Of a DNA stretch of 64,000 nt, positions 40,939 through 51,507 are shown one piece after another. The translations under genes were made by a program, and so were the position numbers. Positions within the stretch are counted from its first letter, which is position 1. Each line of letters starts with the position of its first letter. The stretch spans positions 558,001 through 622,000 of the forward strand of contig NZ_PDJL01000005.1 of NCBI RefSeq assembly GCF_002563795.1. The letters run 5' to 3'. Origin of the DNA: Vibrio sp. ES.051. Its GTDB lineage: Bacteria; Pseudomonadota; Gammaproteobacteria; Enterobacterales; Vibrionaceae. The notes under the pieces are model-generated. The model saw only the letters and a program-made list of their open reading frames with translations, was not told the origin of the DNA and ran no database searches.

Positions 40939-42246
40939 TTAGAACTGGTCTTCTTCAGTAGACCCCGTTAATGCAGTAACGGAAGACTGACCACCTTGGA
41001 TGGTGTTAGTCATTTTGTCGAAGTACCCCGTCCCCACTTCCTGCTGGTGCGCCACGAAAGTGTAACCTTTATTGGCCGCTTGGAATTCAGGGCGTTGAAC
41101 TTTTTCAACGTAATGACGCATGCCTTCACCTTGAGCATAAGCGTGTGCCAATTCAAACATGTTGAACCACATGTTGTGAATACCTGCTAGCGTAATGAAC
41201 TGATACTTATAACCCATGTTTGCCAATTCCTGCTGGAACTTAGCAATGGTCTCTGCATCCAAGTTTTTTTCCCAGTTAAACGATGGTGAGCAGTTATACG
41301 CCAGTAATTGATCAGGGTACTCTGCATGTATCGCTTCTGCGAATTTACGTGCCTCTTCGAGACAAGGTGTTGCCGTCTCACACCATATGAGATCGGCATA
41401 TGGCGCGTACGCTAAGCCGCGAGAAATTGCTTGGTCAATGCCAGCACGTACGCGGTAAAAACCTTCTGCCGTGCGCTCACCTTCAATAAAGTCTTTGTCG
41501 TAAGGGTCACAGTCTGACGTGATCAGATCTGCTGCGTTCGCGTCGGTGCGAGCGATAACGAGCGTTGTAGTGCCCGCTACGTCGGCTGCCAAACGAGCCG
41601 CAACCAGTTTTTGCACCGCCTCTTGTGTTGGAACCAATACCTTACCGCCCATGTGACCACACTTTTTAACAGACGCAAGTTGATCTTCAAAGTGGACACC
41701 TGCGGCTCCCGCTTCAATCATCGACTTCATGAGCTCGTAAGCATTGAGCACACCGCCAAAGCCAGCTTCCGCATCGGCAACGATAGGTAAGAAATAATCG
41801 ATGCCGCCCTCTTCAGGAGATTTACCTGCAGACCACTGGATTTGGTCAGCACGACGGAAAGAGTTGTTGATACGCTTAACCACAGACGGAACAGAGTCTA
41901 CTGGGTACAGAGATTGGTCAGGGTACATAGTTGAAGCGGTATTGTTATCCGCAGCAACTTGCCAGCCGGATAAGTAAATCGCTTCGATGCCAGCCTTCGC
42001 TTGTTGAACCGCTTGACCACCTGTTAATGCACCTAGGCAGTTTACGTAACCTTTTTTCGCACTGCCGTTGACCAGTGACCACAACTTATCGGCACCACGT
42101 TGTGCAATTGTGTTTGCTGGTATCATCGAACCACGCAGTTCTACTACTTCTTCAGCCGTATAAGTACGTTTAACGTTTTTCCAGCGTGGGTTGGTTGCCC
42201 AGTCTTTTTCCAGAGCTTCAATTTGTTGGCGGCGAGTCAATGTCAT
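40939..42246 (-). CDS. aceA: isocitrate lyase
   Basis: 435 residues from the ATG at 42246 ([10 protein letters not shown], with GAGGG 8 nt upstream); the frame to 42273 adds nine unlikely residues. Splits isocitrate into glyoxylate and succinate, the entry to the glyoxylate shunt. The catalytic signature KKCGHMGGK is at 194-202 with C196. Short E. coli-type enzyme. It lies 121 bp after aceB. No aceK follows. Confidence 0.98.
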   Translation of the reverse strand: MTLTRRQQIEALEKDWATNPRWKNVKRTYTAEEVVELRGSMIPANTIAQRGADKLWSLVNGSAKKGYVNCLGALTGGQAVQQAKAGIEAIYLSGWQVAADNNTASTMYPDQSLYPVDSVPSVVKRINNSFRRADQIQWSAGKSPEEGGIDYFLPIVADAEAGFGGVLNAYELMKSMIEAGAAGVHFEDQLASVKKCGHMGGKVLVPTQEAVQKLVAARLAADVAGTTTLVIARTDANAADLITSDCDPYDKDFIEGERTAEGFYRVRAGIDQAISRGLAYAPYADLIWCETATPCLEEARKFAEAIHAEYPDQLLAYNCSPSFNWEKNLDAETIAKFQQELANMGYKYQFITLAGIHNMWFNMFELAHAYAQGEGMRHYVEKVQRPEFQAANKGYTFVAHQQEVGTGYFDKMTNTIQGGQSSVTALTGSTEEDQF

Positions 42247-42300
42247 TGGTCTATCCCTCTTTATAATTTGCACTTTTTTGCGTGCGTTGAGTTTCCGTTC

Positions 42301-42328
42301 TCAGGCAGTACATCCCTCTCTGCCTTGA
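42301..42328 (-). other. aceB-aceA intercistronic hairpin
   Basis: TCAGGCAG (42301-42308) pairs with CTGCCTTGA (42320-42328). No T run follows, so it is more likely an RNA-processing or stability element, which could let aceA exceed aceB. Confidence 0.4.
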
Positions 42329-42367
42329 AAGTTCTTCACGTTATGATGAGTATTACTATCGAAATTT

Positions 42368-43996
42368 CTAGTCTAGGTAGTCATAACCTGGAATGGTTAA
42401 GAAGTTGGTCAGTTCGTCGCTAGTAGTTAGCTTCGCCATTAATTGCGCTGCTTCTTCAAAGCGACCTGCTTGATAACGCTCTTCTCCAACTTCTTGTTTG
42501 ACGACTTCAATTTCTTCTTTTAAGTAGGTTTCAAACAAGGCTTTGGTAACTTGTTGACCGTTGTCGAGCGATTTACCATGCTGAATCCATTGCCAAATCG
42601 AAGCGCGTGATATTTCTGCCGTTGCTGCGTCTTCCATCAAACCATAAATCGGCACACAACCATTTCCTGAAATCCAAGCTTCGATGTATTGCAGCGCAAC
42701 ACGAATATTGTGGCGCATGCCTGTCTCGGTGCGCTCGCCTTCACATGGCTCGAGTAATTCAGCTGCGGTGATAGCGGCATCCTCTGAGCGACTCACATCT
42801 AATTGATTAGTGCGTTCGCCAAGTACTGCACTAAACACTTCCATTGCAATATCTGCCAAGCCAGGGTGTGCTACCCACGTACCATCATGGCCGTTGTTTG
42901 CTTCTAATAACTTGTCGGTCTGGATCTTATCTAATACTTTTTGATTCTCTTGCGGATCTTTGGATGGGATAAAGGCGGCCATTCCTCCCATCGCAAAGGC
43001 ACCACGCTTATGACAAGTACGCACCAGTAATCGCGAGTAAGCATTTAAGAACGGCTTATCCATGGTCACGACTTGACGATCTGGCAGCACACGGTCTGAA
43101 TGTTTTTTCAGTGTTTTGATATAACTAAAGATGTAATCCCAGCGACCGCAGTTCAATCCAACAATGTGCTCTTTAAGCGAGAACAAAATCTCATCCATTT
43201 CGAATACGGCCGGTAGCGTTTCGATAAGAACCGTGGCTTTGATCGTACCGGTATCAAGACCAAAATAATCTTCCGTGAAATGGAAAACTTCGCTCCACCA
43301 TTTGGCTTCATGGTGCGACTGAAGTTTAGGAATGTAAAAATATGGACCGCTGTTTTTTTCCAGTAACGCTTTGTAGTTATTATAAAAATAAAGAGCGAAA
43401 TCAAACAGCGCCCCTGGAATGATCTGACCGTGCCACGTAACGTGTTTTTCTTTTAAATGAAGGCCGCGAACACGGCAGATCAACACCGCTGGATCGTCTT
43501 CCAGCTGATAATGCTTGCCATTGCCAGGATTGGTGTAGCTTATGGCGCCATTAACGGCATCACGCAAGTTCACTTGTCCATCAAGCACTTTACTCCAGGC
43601 TGGTGACATTGAATCTTCGAAGTCTGCCATGAATACTTTCACATTCGCATTCAGTGCGTTAATCACCATCTTGCGATCTGTCGGGCCTGTAATTTCCACC
43701 CTGCGATCTTGCAGATCTGGCGGAATCCCTAGGATCTTCCAACTCCCTTCACGAATGTCTTGGGTCTCAGGTAAAAAGTCTGGCAACTCACCAGCGTCGA
43801 TACGTGCTTGCTTCTCTTCTCGTGCTTCTAGCAACGGTTCGACACGTCTAGCAAATTTTTCACACAGTAGAGATAAAAAGGTTTGGGCTTCAACAGGGAA
43901 AATAACTTGATGTTCAGGCGCTACAACTCCGGTCACTTCAAGTATCGCTTGGGCCTGTGGTAATGGTTGTGTTTTTTGTTCTGTCTGAGCAAGCAT
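42368..43996 (-). CDS. aceB: malate synthase A
   Basis: 542 residues from the ATG at 43996, placed 9 nt after AAGGA; the ATG at 44002 is too close to that site. Condenses glyoxylate with acetyl-CoA to malate. Family blocks: DFEDSMSPAWSKVLDGQ, RVRGLHLKEKHV, GLNCGRWDYIFSYIKTLK and NGCVPIYGLMEDAATAEISR. First gene of the aceB-aceA operon. A 600-bp gene-free region lies upstream. Confidence 0.97.
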   Translation of the reverse strand: MLAQTEQKTQPLPQAQAILEVTGVVAPEHQVIFPVEAQTFLSLLCEKFARRVEPLLEAREEKQARIDAGELPDFLPETQDIREGSWKILGIPPDLQDRRVEITGPTDRKMVINALNANVKVFMADFEDSMSPAWSKVLDGQVNLRDAVNGAISYTNPGNGKHYQLEDDPAVLICRVRGLHLKEKHVTWHGQIIPGALFDFALYFYNNYKALLEKNSGPYFYIPKLQSHHEAKWWSEVFHFTEDYFGLDTGTIKATVLIETLPAVFEMDEILFSLKEHIVGLNCGRWDYIFSYIKTLKKHSDRVLPDRQVVTMDKPFLNAYSRLLVRTCHKRGAFAMGGMAAFIPSKDPQENQKVLDKIQTDKLLEANNGHDGTWVAHPGLADIAMEVFSAVLGERTNQLDVSRSEDAAITAAELLEPCEGERTETGMRHNIRVALQYIEAWISGNGCVPIYGLMEDAATAEISRASIWQWIQHGKSLDNGQQVTKALFETYLKEEIEVVKQEVGEERYQAGRFEEAAQLMAKLTTSDELTNFLTIPGYDYLD

Positions 43997-44599
43997 AATC
44001 ATTCATCCTTAACGTGCTTATCAATCTTAGGCTGCCAACCTAAAGCTACATTTGTAAGTTACGAACAACAAATCACATCCTTCAACTTTGTGTTCAACTC
44101 ATTTAGCTATGCCGATAGATTGCATAATCTTAAGTGCATTTACAATCTAGACATAAGTCTTATCTGCCTTTAAATAAGCTATATCAACACAGAGGTTAGC
44201 GAAACCCCCAACACCAACAAAACAGAAAATTCAAAGTTTTATTCGCATGATAAAAACCGCTATCGAGACTCCTCTTTTTGTATGTTATTACGTAATTAAA
44301 TTACGTTAATTTTAAATTCGCTTTCTCAATTCAAACGAGCGTATGAATATGAACTCACAAAGAAACACCTTTATTCGTAAGGGCTAGCGTGATGAATTCA
44401 GACAAGGATTAAACAAGACACATGAGGCATTGTGTAAAGTTAACATTGTGAAATTTCACTATTTTATGAAAACTTCATCAAAGAAGAGCTGTGAAATTTT
44501 ACAAGTTAAAGTTCACCAACAGCATAAAATGCTAAGAAGCGCACTAAAAACAGTGCACTTTTGAAGGAATATAGGAAGAGTGTTAGCTAATACTAATAG
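43997..44599. other. 603-bp gene-free region between aceB and oxyR2
   Basis: Unusually long for this compact window. No convincing ORF; the best on the plus strand is 14 codons at 44343. It must hold the aceB promoter. Notable sites are TGTGAAATTTCAC at 44447-44459 (a 12-bp palindrome inside), a near copy TGTGAAATTTTAC at 44490-44502, 43 bp away, and an AT-rich direct repeat of ATTACGTAATTAA at about 44287-44312. A weak hairpin at 44537-44562 may end oxyR2. Confidence 0.55.
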
Positions 44600-45505
44600 C
44601 TAAAGTAGTTCAGAAACGACTTCTGCAAGTTGACTAAATGTTTTCGTTCGCGATGAACTCGGGCGCCAAACTAAGCCAATTTCGCGATAGGCTTGTTTCC
44701 CTGGGGGATCAATCACCACTAAATTCTGATTGTGCAGCAAACCATGATCGATAGCCATTTGAGGAATAAACGTTGTCCCTAAGCCATTCGCCACCATCTG
44801 CACTAAGGTATGAAGACTGGTCGCCGTAAACGGATTGATTTTTTCCTTGTCCGTCAATTTACACGCTGATACCGCGTGTTCCGTTAAGCAATGCTCTTTC
44901 TCTAGTAAAAAGACGGATTCGTCAGGTAAATCAGCGTAACGAATCGGCACAGGCACCGATTGAGCTTGATTTGCACTAATGACCATCCGAAATGGATCTT
45001 TACCCACCACTCGACTTTCCATACCATCAATTTCGACAGGCAGCGCTAAAATGAGCACATCTAACTCTCCATGTCTGAGCGCTTGCAGTAGATTAGTCGT
45101 CGTGTCTTCTCTTAATAAAAGGTTCAGCTGCGGGAAACGGTAGTTTATTTCTTGCACAAGATCACATAATAAAAACGGGGCAATCGTAGGAATGCATCCC
45201 ACTTTTAACTGCCCTTGCATTTCGTCGCCTTGGCACATGCGTCCAAGCTCAACCAAATCTTGCCCTTTCGCTAATAACTCGCGTCCTTGCTTGACCACCA
45301 TTTCACCCGTTTGGGTAAAAACTAATGGGCTCTTCTTGTCTTTCTTTTCATATAAAGGGCAACCAATCAATTCTTCTAGGTTCTGAATACCTTTACTTAA
45401 AGTTGACTGACTGACAAAACAACGCTCTGCGGCATCGCTAAAATGTCGTGTTTCATGCAGCGTGACTAAATAGTGCAACTGCTTCAAACTGGGCCATTTA
45501 TTCAT
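44600..45505 (-). CDS. oxyR2: peroxide-sensing LysR regulator OxyR2
   Basis: 301 residues. LysR DNA-binding domain (KQLHYLVTLHETRHFSDAAE, QSTLSKGIQNLEELIG) and an OxyR-type regulatory domain with the redox pair C206 and C215 (KEHCLTEHAVSACK). Residue 204 is Glu, as I recall for V. vulnificus OxyR2, where it sets high peroxide sensitivity; OxyR1 has Gly. It is divergent from the Prx2 gene with 199 bp between starts, the known oxyR2-prx2 layout. Oxidised OxyR2 should switch on prx2. Confidence 0.88.
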   Translation of the reverse strand: MNKWPSLKQLHYLVTLHETRHFSDAAERCFVSQSTLSKGIQNLEELIGCPLYEKKDKKSPLVFTQTGEMVVKQGRELLAKGQDLVELGRMCQGDEMQGQLKVGCIPTIAPFLLCDLVQEINYRFPQLNLLLREDTTTNLLQALRHGELDVLILALPVEIDGMESRVVGKDPFRMVISANQAQSVPVPIRYADLPDESVFLLEKEHCLTEHAVSACKLTDKEKINPFTATSLHTLVQMVANGLGTTFIPQMAIDHGLLHNQNLVVIDPPGKQAYREIGLVWRPSSSRTKTFSQLAEVVSELL

Positions 45506-45704
45506 AATTTTGTTTGTATATACCGTCGTTCCAGTGATCGAGATAATAGTTTTGGTTTTATCGCTTTTTTCGATTAACTCAATCTATTTATTTCGCTTTT
45601 TTCTATACTACAATCTGTACTATAGTTTGTCTCGTACAAACACGGACCAAACCGACACAACTAAATTCGGTTTGGAACTAACCATACTTTTTAGGAGCAA
45701 AAAA
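45506..45704. promoter_or_regulatory. oxyR2-prx2 divergent control region
   Basis: Contains several ATAG/CTAT half-sites of the kind OxyR reads (about 45545, 45582, 45603, 45620) and possible -10 hexamers TATACT (45604) and TACTAT (45618). GTTTGT/ACAAAC (about 45625-45641) can form a leader hairpin of prx2. The exact promoter is not clear. Confidence 0.45.
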
Positions 45705-46316
45705 ATGGTACTAGTAGGTCGTCAAGCCCCTGACTTTACTGCAGCAGCTGTTCTAGGTAACGGTGAAATCGTTGAAAACTTCAACTTTGCAGAGTTCACT
45801 AAAGGTAAGAAAGCAGTCGTATTCTTCTACCCACTAGATTTCACTTTCGTTTGCCCATCTGAGCTAATCGCATTCGACAACCGTCTGGCTGATTTCCAAG
45901 CTAAAGGTGTTGAAGTGATCGGTGTTTCTATCGACTCTCAGTTCTCTCACAACGCATGGCGTAACACTGCTATCGAAGATGGCGGTATCGGTCAAGTTAA
46001 GTACCCACTCGTTGCTGACGTTAAGCACGAAATCTGTAAAGCTTACGACGTTGAGCACCCAGAAGCAGGCGTTGCTTTCCGTGGTTCTTTCCTAATCGAC
46101 GAAGAAGGCCTTGTACGTCACCAAGTAGTTAACGACCTACCACTAGGCCGTAACATCGACGAAATGCTACGCATGGTTGACGCGCTTAACTTCCACCAGA
46201 AGCACGGCGAAGTATGTCCGGCACAATGGGAAGAAGGTAAAGCAGGTATGGACGCATCTCCAAAAGGTGTTGCAGCGTTCCTATCTGAACACGCATCAGA
46301 CCTAGGCAAAAAATAA
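45705..46316 (+). CDS. prx2: 2-Cys peroxiredoxin Prx2 (AhpC family)
   Basis: 203 residues from the ATG at 45705, after TTTTTAGGAG; the frame back to 45510 crosses the promoter and is rejected. Typical 2-Cys peroxiredoxin reducing H2O2 and alkyl peroxides in the cytosol. The peroxidatic C50 lies in PLDFTFVCPSE and the resolving C171 in HGEVCPAQW. A GGIG loop is present; a C-terminal YF motif is not evident. Codon use is strongly biased, which suggests high expression. Likely controlled by the adjacent OxyR2. Confidence 0.93.
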   Translation: MVLVGRQAPDFTAAAVLGNGEIVENFNFAEFTKGKKAVVFFYPLDFTFVCPSELIAFDNRLADFQAKGVEVIGVSIDSQFSHNAWRNTAIEDGGIGQVKYPLVADVKHEICKAYDVEHPEAGVAFRGSFLIDEEGLVRHQVVNDLPLGRNIDEMLRMVDALNFHQKHGEVCPAQWEEGKAGMDASPKGVAAFLSEHASDLGKK

Positions 46317-46420
46317 TAGACCTTCACCCTAGCTCAACGGGTGTCATGGTTGGATGCATATAAAACAAAAAGTTATAGCGGAAAACCGCAAACGCCAATC
46401 AGTCTAAGTAAAGTCCTATC

Positions 46421-46452
46421 AAAGCCCAGAGCCCTTGCTATGGGCTTTCTTT
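46421..46452 (+). terminator. rho-independent terminator of prx2
   Basis: AAAGCCCA (46421-46428) pairs with TGGGCTTT (46441-46448), followed by CTTTTA. It lies 105 bp after the stop. Confidence 0.65.
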
Positions 46453-46598
46453 TATCTCGAATAAAATCTCAAAAATGAGGTAACGCCTAGGCGTAAAATT
46501 TACCTCTATTTCTCTGCTCTCCATACAGATTCTGCTTACTAGCCCTGCTAATATCTTAGCCATAACACTTACTTGTAACATTAGCGAGATGAATCAAC

Positions 46599-47342
46599 GT
46601 GGTTACCCATATAGAAGTCTGTATCGATAATATTGAATCTCTGCACTACGCCATTGCTAGTGGCGCAACTCGTATTGAGCTTTGCTCCTCGCTTGCTTTA
46701 GGCGGCTTAACTCCGAGTTATGGCTTTATGCAGCAAGCCGCCAAGCTTTCCACCGTTCCTATTTATGCCATGATTCGTCCGCGTCAAGGCGACTTCTTAT
46801 ATCGCGAAGAAGAAATAGACATGATGCGTTGGGACATTGAAGCCGCTCACCAAGCAGGCTTAGACGGCGTGGTTCTTGGTGTACTCTCCCAAGAAGGTGA
46901 TATTCATATACCGTTTTCAAAAGCACTGTGCGAATTTGCACAGGAATTAGGACTGGGGGTGACGTTCCATCGTGCCTTTGACCAATGTCGAAACGCTCAA
47001 TCAGCATTGGAAGAGATCATCAGTTTGGGCTGCGAACGCATTCTCACTTCAGGACTCGCCCCTTCGGCACTACAAGGAATTGATGAACTGCAAGCGTTAG
47101 TCAGCCAAGCACAAGGTCGTATCGCTATCATGGCGGGGGCTGGCGTTAATGCAAATAACGTTCGTGCGTTAGTAGACACCACTCAAGTTCCAGAAATCCA
47201 TTTGTCAGGGAAAATGACTCGACCGAGTAAAATGAACTTTGTTGCTGAACAAAGCAAAATGGGCGCAACTGATGTCGATGATTTTTTAATCCCCATCACA
47301 AGTACACAAGCCATTGCCGACGTCGTCGCCGCTCTCAAATAG
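46599..47342 (+). CDS. cutC: CutC family protein
   Basis: 247 residues, TIM-barrel CutC family: [61 protein letters not shown] and [12 protein letters not shown] (longer ones quoted in part). Linked historically to copper handling; the true role is unsettled. The start is a GTG at 46599 with a modest upstream GAG. It stands alone between prx2 and ppk2. Confidence 0.92.
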   Translation: MVTHIEVCIDNIESLHYAIASGATRIELCSSLALGGLTPSYGFMQQAAKLSTVPIYAMIRPRQGDFLYREEEIDMMRWDIEAAHQAGLDGVVLGVLSQEGDIHIPFSKALCEFAQELGLGVTFHRAFDQCRNAQSALEEIISLGCERILTSGLAPSALQGIDELQALVSQAQGRIAIMAGAGVNANNVRALVDTTQVPEIHLSGKMTRPSKMNFVAEQSKMGATDVDDFLIPITSTQAIADVVAALK

Positions 47343-47412
47343 GCAACCATAACCTCACGCACACTGTTTTTGAGAGCTAACATATTATTTATCAAGGAGT
47401 AAGGAAAGGTAC

Positions 47413-48189
47413 ATGTCGAAGTTAAAGAAAAAGGAATACGAGAAAGAACTCAAAAAACTGCAGATTGAGCTCGTTAAGCTTCAAGAGTGGGTCAAACACA
47501 AAAAATTAAAAGTAGTGGTTCTATTCGAAGGTCGCGACGCCGCTGGCAAAGGCGGAGTGATAAAGCGCATTACTGAAAAGCTCAACCCGCGTGTTTGTCG
47601 CGTCGTAGCACTGCCAGCACCGACGGAAAAAGAAAAAACGCAGTGGTACTTTCAGCGCTACGTGGCGCACTTGCCATCTGCAGGTGAAATCGTCTTATTT
47701 GATCGCAGCTGGTACAACCGCGCAGGAGTCGAAAAAGTCATGGGTTTTTGCACTCCTGATGAATACGAAGAGTTTCTGAAAACGTGTCCTGAGTTCGAGA
47801 GTATGCTGCAACGCTCTGGCATTATTCTTATCAAATACTGGTTTTCTGTCTCCGACGAAGAACAAGAAAAACGCTTTCTAGGCCGAATTAATACTCCTAT
47901 TAAACGTTGGAAGTTCAGCCCTATGGATTTAGAATCGCGTCACCGCTGGATAGAGTATTCCGAGGCGAAAGATAAGATGTTCGCCTACACCGACACAAAG
48001 AGTTGTCCTTGGTGGGTAGTCCCCTCAGATTCGAAGAAGAAAGCTCGCTTGAATTGCATCAGTCATCTACTCAACCAAATTGATTACCAAGCGCTTGAGT
48101 ACCCGCCCATTGAGTTACCGAAGCTGAGTAAAAAAGGCTACGTAAGGGTGCCTGTCGACGATCAGACTTTTGTTCCAGATAAATATTAG
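47413..48189 (+). CDS. ppk2: polyphosphate kinase 2
   Basis: 258 residues, one-domain PPK2 (P-loop kinase fold). Walker A GRDAAGKGG (40-48) and Walker B FDRSWYNRAG (D97) are intact, with the lid region YWFSVSDEEQEKRFLGR. These enzymes use polyphosphate to phosphorylate nucleoside diphosphates or monophosphates. It starts with a lysine-rich helix. A strong AAGGAG/GGAAAGG region precedes the ATG. It borders the pst/pho island, though I see no clear PhoB box before it. Confidence 0.95.
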   Translation: MSKLKKKEYEKELKKLQIELVKLQEWVKHKKLKVVVLFEGRDAAGKGGVIKRITEKLNPRVCRVVALPAPTEKEKTQWYFQRYVAHLPSAGEIVLFDRSWYNRAGVEKVMGFCTPDEYEEFLKTCPEFESMLQRSGIILIKYWFSVSDEEQEKRFLGRINTPIKRWKFSPMDLESRHRWIEYSEAKDKMFAYTDTKSCPWWVVPSDSKKKARLNCISHLLNQIDYQALEYPPIELPKLSKKGYVRVPVDDQTFVPDKY

Positions 48190-48206
48190 CTCTCGGTTTT
48201 AAAAAC

Positions 48207-48238
48207 AAAAAAGATCAGCATCAAACTGGTCTTTTGCT
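48207..48238. terminator. bidirectional terminator between ppk2 and phoU
   Basis: AAAAGATCAG (48209-48218) pairs with CTGGTCTTTT (48226-48235), with A/T tracts on each side, between convergent genes. Confidence 0.75.
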
Positions 48239-48253
48239 TGGCTTCAACTTCGT

Positions 48254-48952
48254 TTATTTTAACACGTCATCAATGCTTTGATCGCCGAGGTGTCTGACAT
48301 CCTTACCTTTGACAAAATAGATGATGTACTCACAAATGTTTTGGCAACGATCACCCACTCGCTCTATTGCGCGCGCCGACCACATAACTTGAAGAATATT
48401 TGGAATATTCTTAGGGTCTTCCATCATGTAAGTCATCAACTGACGAATCACCGCTTCATACTCTGCATCTAATTTGTCGTCTAGCTTGTGTACCTTGGCC
48501 GCAGCTTCAACATCCATACGTGCAAATGCATCTAAAACTTGATGTAGCATCTGAATCGCCTGATGGCAAAGCGGTTCAAGTGATACTTGGAACTGACGCT
48601 CTTTGGATGACTGGCTTTCGATTGCAACGTACGCAATACGGGTCGCAACATCCCCAATGCGCTCAAGATCAGTAATGGTTTTGATGATGGCCATGATCAG
48701 GCGTAAATCTTTTGCTGTAGGCTGACGCTTAGCGATAATGCGGGTACAAGCGTCGTCTATCGATACTTCCATCGCATTCACTTTGTGATCCTCACGCACA
48801 ACCTTACGCGCTAACTCGACATCTTCTTTGTGCAAGGCCTGAATAGCATACGATAGCTGCTGCTCCACCAAGCCGCCCATGGTTAAAACATGGGTCCGAA
48901 TCGATTCTAGCTCTACGTTAAATTGTCCTGAAATGTGACGTCCAAAGTGCAT
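48254..48952 (-). CDS. phoU: phosphate signalling protein PhoU
   Basis: 232 residues, two three-helix PhoU repeats (for example [18 protein letters not shown] and [18 protein letters not shown], the metal-binding E/DxxxD patterns). It transmits phosphate status from Pst to PhoR and restrains the Pho response. Last gene of pstC-pstA-pstB-phoU, 30 bp after pstB. Confidence 0.97.
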   Translation of the reverse strand: MHFGRHISGQFNVELESIRTHVLTMGGLVEQQLSYAIQALHKEDVELARKVVREDHKVNAMEVSIDDACTRIIAKRQPTAKDLRLIMAIIKTITDLERIGDVATRIAYVAIESQSSKERQFQVSLEPLCHQAIQMLHQVLDAFARMDVEAAAKVHKLDDKLDAEYEAVIRQLMTYMMEDPKNIPNILQVMWSARAIERVGDRCQNICEYIIYFVKGKDVRHLGDQSIDDVLK

Positions 48953-48982
48953 GGTTTTCCTTATTCCGTGTTTGGTCGCGGC

Positions 48983-49801
48983 TTAACCGTAACGACCCGT
49001 AATGTAATCTTCAGTTTTTTTCTTCATTGGCGAGGTGAAGATCGAATCTGCATCCGAGTATTCAATCAGCTTCCCCATATGAATAAATGCTGTGTGATCA
49101 CTGACCCTTGCGGCTTGTTGCATGTTATGGGTAACGATCACCACAGTATATTGAGTCTTAAGCTCATTGATAAGTTCTTCAATCGTTAAAGTTGATATTG
49201 GATCCAATGCTGATGTCGGCTCATCCAATAACAGAACTTCTGGCTCAATCGCCACTGCACGCGCGATCACCAAGCGTTGTTGCTGACCGCCCGATAAACC
49301 AAACGCATTCTCGTGTAAGCGATCTTTGACTTCATCCCACAATGCAGCCGAGCGCAAAGAACGCTCTACGGCGTCATCTAAACTTCGGCTGTTTTTCACA
49401 CCTTGTAAGCGTAAGCCATACACTACGTTCTCATAAATTGACTTAGGAAATGGGTTTGGCCGCTGGAATACCATCCCGACTCTTCGTCTTAATGTCGCCA
49501 CATCAACATTCGAGTTATAAACATTCTTACCATGCAAGCGTACTTTTCCGGACACCCGACACCCTTCGACTAAATCATTCATACGGTTAATACAGCGCAA
49601 TAACGTCGATTTACCACACCCTGATGGACCGATAAATGCAGTGACTCGCCCTTTGGGGATACGCATTGAAATATCGTGCAATGCCTGCGTCTGAGCGTAG
49701 AACAGATTAAGATTCTCTATCGAGATTGCCGTTTGTTCATCGGTTAGATTATGGACATCCAATGGTGGTTCATAAGCTAATGTATTATCAAAATTAAACA
49801 T
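48983..49801 (-). CDS. pstB: phosphate ABC transporter ATPase PstB
   Basis: 272 residues. Walker [11 protein letters not shown] loop [17 protein letters not shown], signature LSGGQQQR, Walker [14 protein letters not shown] and the H-loop VTHN all present. Drives phosphate import through PstC/PstA. Starts 2 bp after pstA. Confidence 0.98.
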   Translation of the reverse strand: MFNFDNTLAYEPPLDVHNLTDEQTAISIENLNLFYAQTQALHDISMRIPKGRVTAFIGPSGCGKSTLLRCINRMNDLVEGCRVSGKVRLHGKNVYNSNVDVATLRRRVGMVFQRPNPFPKSIYENVVYGLRLQGVKNSRSLDDAVERSLRSAALWDEVKDRLHENAFGLSGGQQQRLVIARAVAIEPEVLLLDEPTSALDPISTLTIEELINELKTQYTVVIVTHNMQQAARVSDHTAFIHMGKLIEYSDADSIFTSPMKKKTEDYITGRYG

Positions 49802-49803
49802 AC

Positions 49804-51477
49804 TTAATCTTGTCCTAACGTTCTGTATTTTTCGCGTAAGTTATTACGAATACTGATTGCTGTTAAGTTTAGCCCGACAATGACCGTCACGAGTAAAAAA
49901 GAAGTGGCGTACACCAGTGGACGAGCCGCTTCAATATTCGAGGTTTGAAACCCAACATCGTAAATATGAAAACCTAAGTGCATGAATTTTCTATCCAAAT
50001 GCACGTAAGGAAACTGACCATCGACTGGTAAGCTTGAGGCTAGCTTCACGACTCCCACCAGCATCAATGGCGCCACTTCTCCCGCCGCGCGGGCAATCGC
50101 AAGAATTAACCCCGTGATAATGGCTGGTGTTGCCATCGGTAAAATCACACGCCACAGTGTTTCAAATTGGGTCGCGCCAAGCGCTAAAGAGCCATGACGT
50201 ACCGAGCTTGGAATACGTGTTAAACCTTCTTCTGTGGTGACAATCACCACCGGAAGTGTCAACACCGCGAGCGTTAATGCAGACCACAGTAAGCCCGGAG
50301 TGCCAAATGTTGGCGCGGGCAGCTTCTCTGCATAAAACACATTGTCAATCGAGCCGCCAATCGTATAGACAAAAAAGCCCAAACCAAACACGCCATAAAC
50401 AATCGACGGAACGCCCGCCAAGTTAATCACCGCAATACGGATCACTCTGGTTAGGGTGTTATTCTTCGCATATTCGTGTAAATAAATAGCGGCGATCACG
50501 CCAAGCGGCATCACAATGATCGACATGATCAGTACTAGGAATACCGTACCAAATATCGCGGGAAAAACCCCGCCTTCCGAATTGGACTCTCTTGGGTCTT
50601 CCGAAAGAAACTTCCAGACTTGTTTCCCCCAATGCATGACCTTATCCAGTAAGGACATTTGGTTTGGGTACCAATAGTCCAAAATGTCTTCGAGTGGGAT
50701 AGATACCTGAGAGCCGGTCATGTCTTCCACGATTAACGCATAACCCGATAGCTGCAATCTTAAGCCATCAAGTTGTAAATCCAGCGTCGCGAGCGCTTGT
50801 TCTACTTGCTCTTTTTGCGTCAGATTTTGCGCTAAAAAATCTTCGGTCAGGGTACCATTCAACTCGTGCTTACGTTTTTCTAACCGCAATTGCTCTAACT
50901 TCCAGCCAAGTCCTTTGAGCTTATCGACGACCAGCGAATCAATTTCATGGCGCAGCGTTTCTGCATCATCAAGTTTCTTGTTTAAAACCGCTTGAATATC
51001 GCTTGTGTATAGCTTGTCTCCATCCTGAAACGCCACCAGCTGACCGAAAAAATAACCACCGCTACTTCGCTCGATCACCGCCCATTCTTTGGGCATCGTT
51101 GGCTCGTCCAGTTGCATTTGCAGGACAGAGATAAAATCCGCTGGGTATAATTCTCGGTTTGCGATTTTGATGTTCAGCCGCGTGGCGAAATCTTCATCGT
51201 CCTCTAGCTGTTGGGCGGCACTTTTAGGTAAGTAACCCTTAGGGACAAAACTGCGTTCATACACTTGACCAATCAAGATGGTATTTTCATGCAACACCTC
51301 GCCTTGCACTGACGTCAGGGCAGCAACATTCCATTGATAGAGTGGCGTGGGCCAAAAATAGGTCAGGCCTTTCCAACCAATCAGTAATAACAGGCCTAAC
51401 ACGGAGAGTAAGCTGATACTCACAGTGCCTCCTGTTAACCATATCCAAGGGGCGCCAGAACGAATCCAATTTAACAC
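49804..51477 (-). CDS. pstA: phosphate ABC transporter permease PstA, long form with periplasmic insert
   Basis: 557 residues, nearly twice the E. coli PstA (296). One membrane segment at about 14-42 is followed by a soluble region of about 260 residues (43-303) containing a probable coiled coil (about 165-240, [17 protein letters not shown]). The normal ABC permease domain follows (304-557) with the EAA-type loop [18 protein letters not shown]. The insert should face the periplasm, where PstS docks. It lies 30 bp after pstC. The frame is intact with normal codon use, so this is a true long form. Confidence 0.95.
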   Translation of the reverse strand: MLNWIRSGAPWIWLTGGTVSISLLSVLGLLLLIGWKGLTYFWPTPLYQWNVAALTSVQGEVLHENTILIGQVYERSFVPKGYLPKSAAQQLEDDEDFATRLNIKIANRELYPADFISVLQMQLDEPTMPKEWAVIERSSGGYFFGQLVAFQDGDKLYTSDIQAVLNKKLDDAETLRHEIDSLVVDKLKGLGWKLEQLRLEKRKHELNGTLTEDFLAQNLTQKEQVEQALATLDLQLDGLRLQLSGYALIVEDMTGSQVSIPLEDILDYWYPNQMSLLDKVMHWGKQVWKFLSEDPRESNSEGGVFPAIFGTVFLVLIMSIIVMPLGVIAAIYLHEYAKNNTLTRVIRIAVINLAGVPSIVYGVFGLGFFVYTIGGSIDNVFYAEKLPAPTFGTPGLLWSALTLAVLTLPVVIVTTEEGLTRIPSSVRHGSLALGATQFETLWRVILPMATPAIITGLILAIARAAGEVAPLMLVGVVKLASSLPVDGQFPYVHLDRKFMHLGFHIYDVGFQTSNIEAARPLVYATSFLLVTVIVGLNLTAISIRNNLREKYRTLGQD

Positions 51478-51507
51478 GTTATTACTCGCTCTTTGTTCAA
51501 ACCATTA

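Noticed and set aside
44447..44502. CRP sites at the TGTGAAATTTCAC boxes
   Set aside because: CRP sites need six bases between TGTGA and TCACA; here there are four.
45510..45704. N-terminal extension of the Prx2 frame (hydrophobic start)
   Set aside because: It runs through the divergent promoter region; the ATG at 45705 has AGGAG and gives the family's normal N-terminus.
47343..47412. PhoB box before ppk2
   Set aside because: CTGTTTT is followed by a poor second repeat and no correctly spaced -10.
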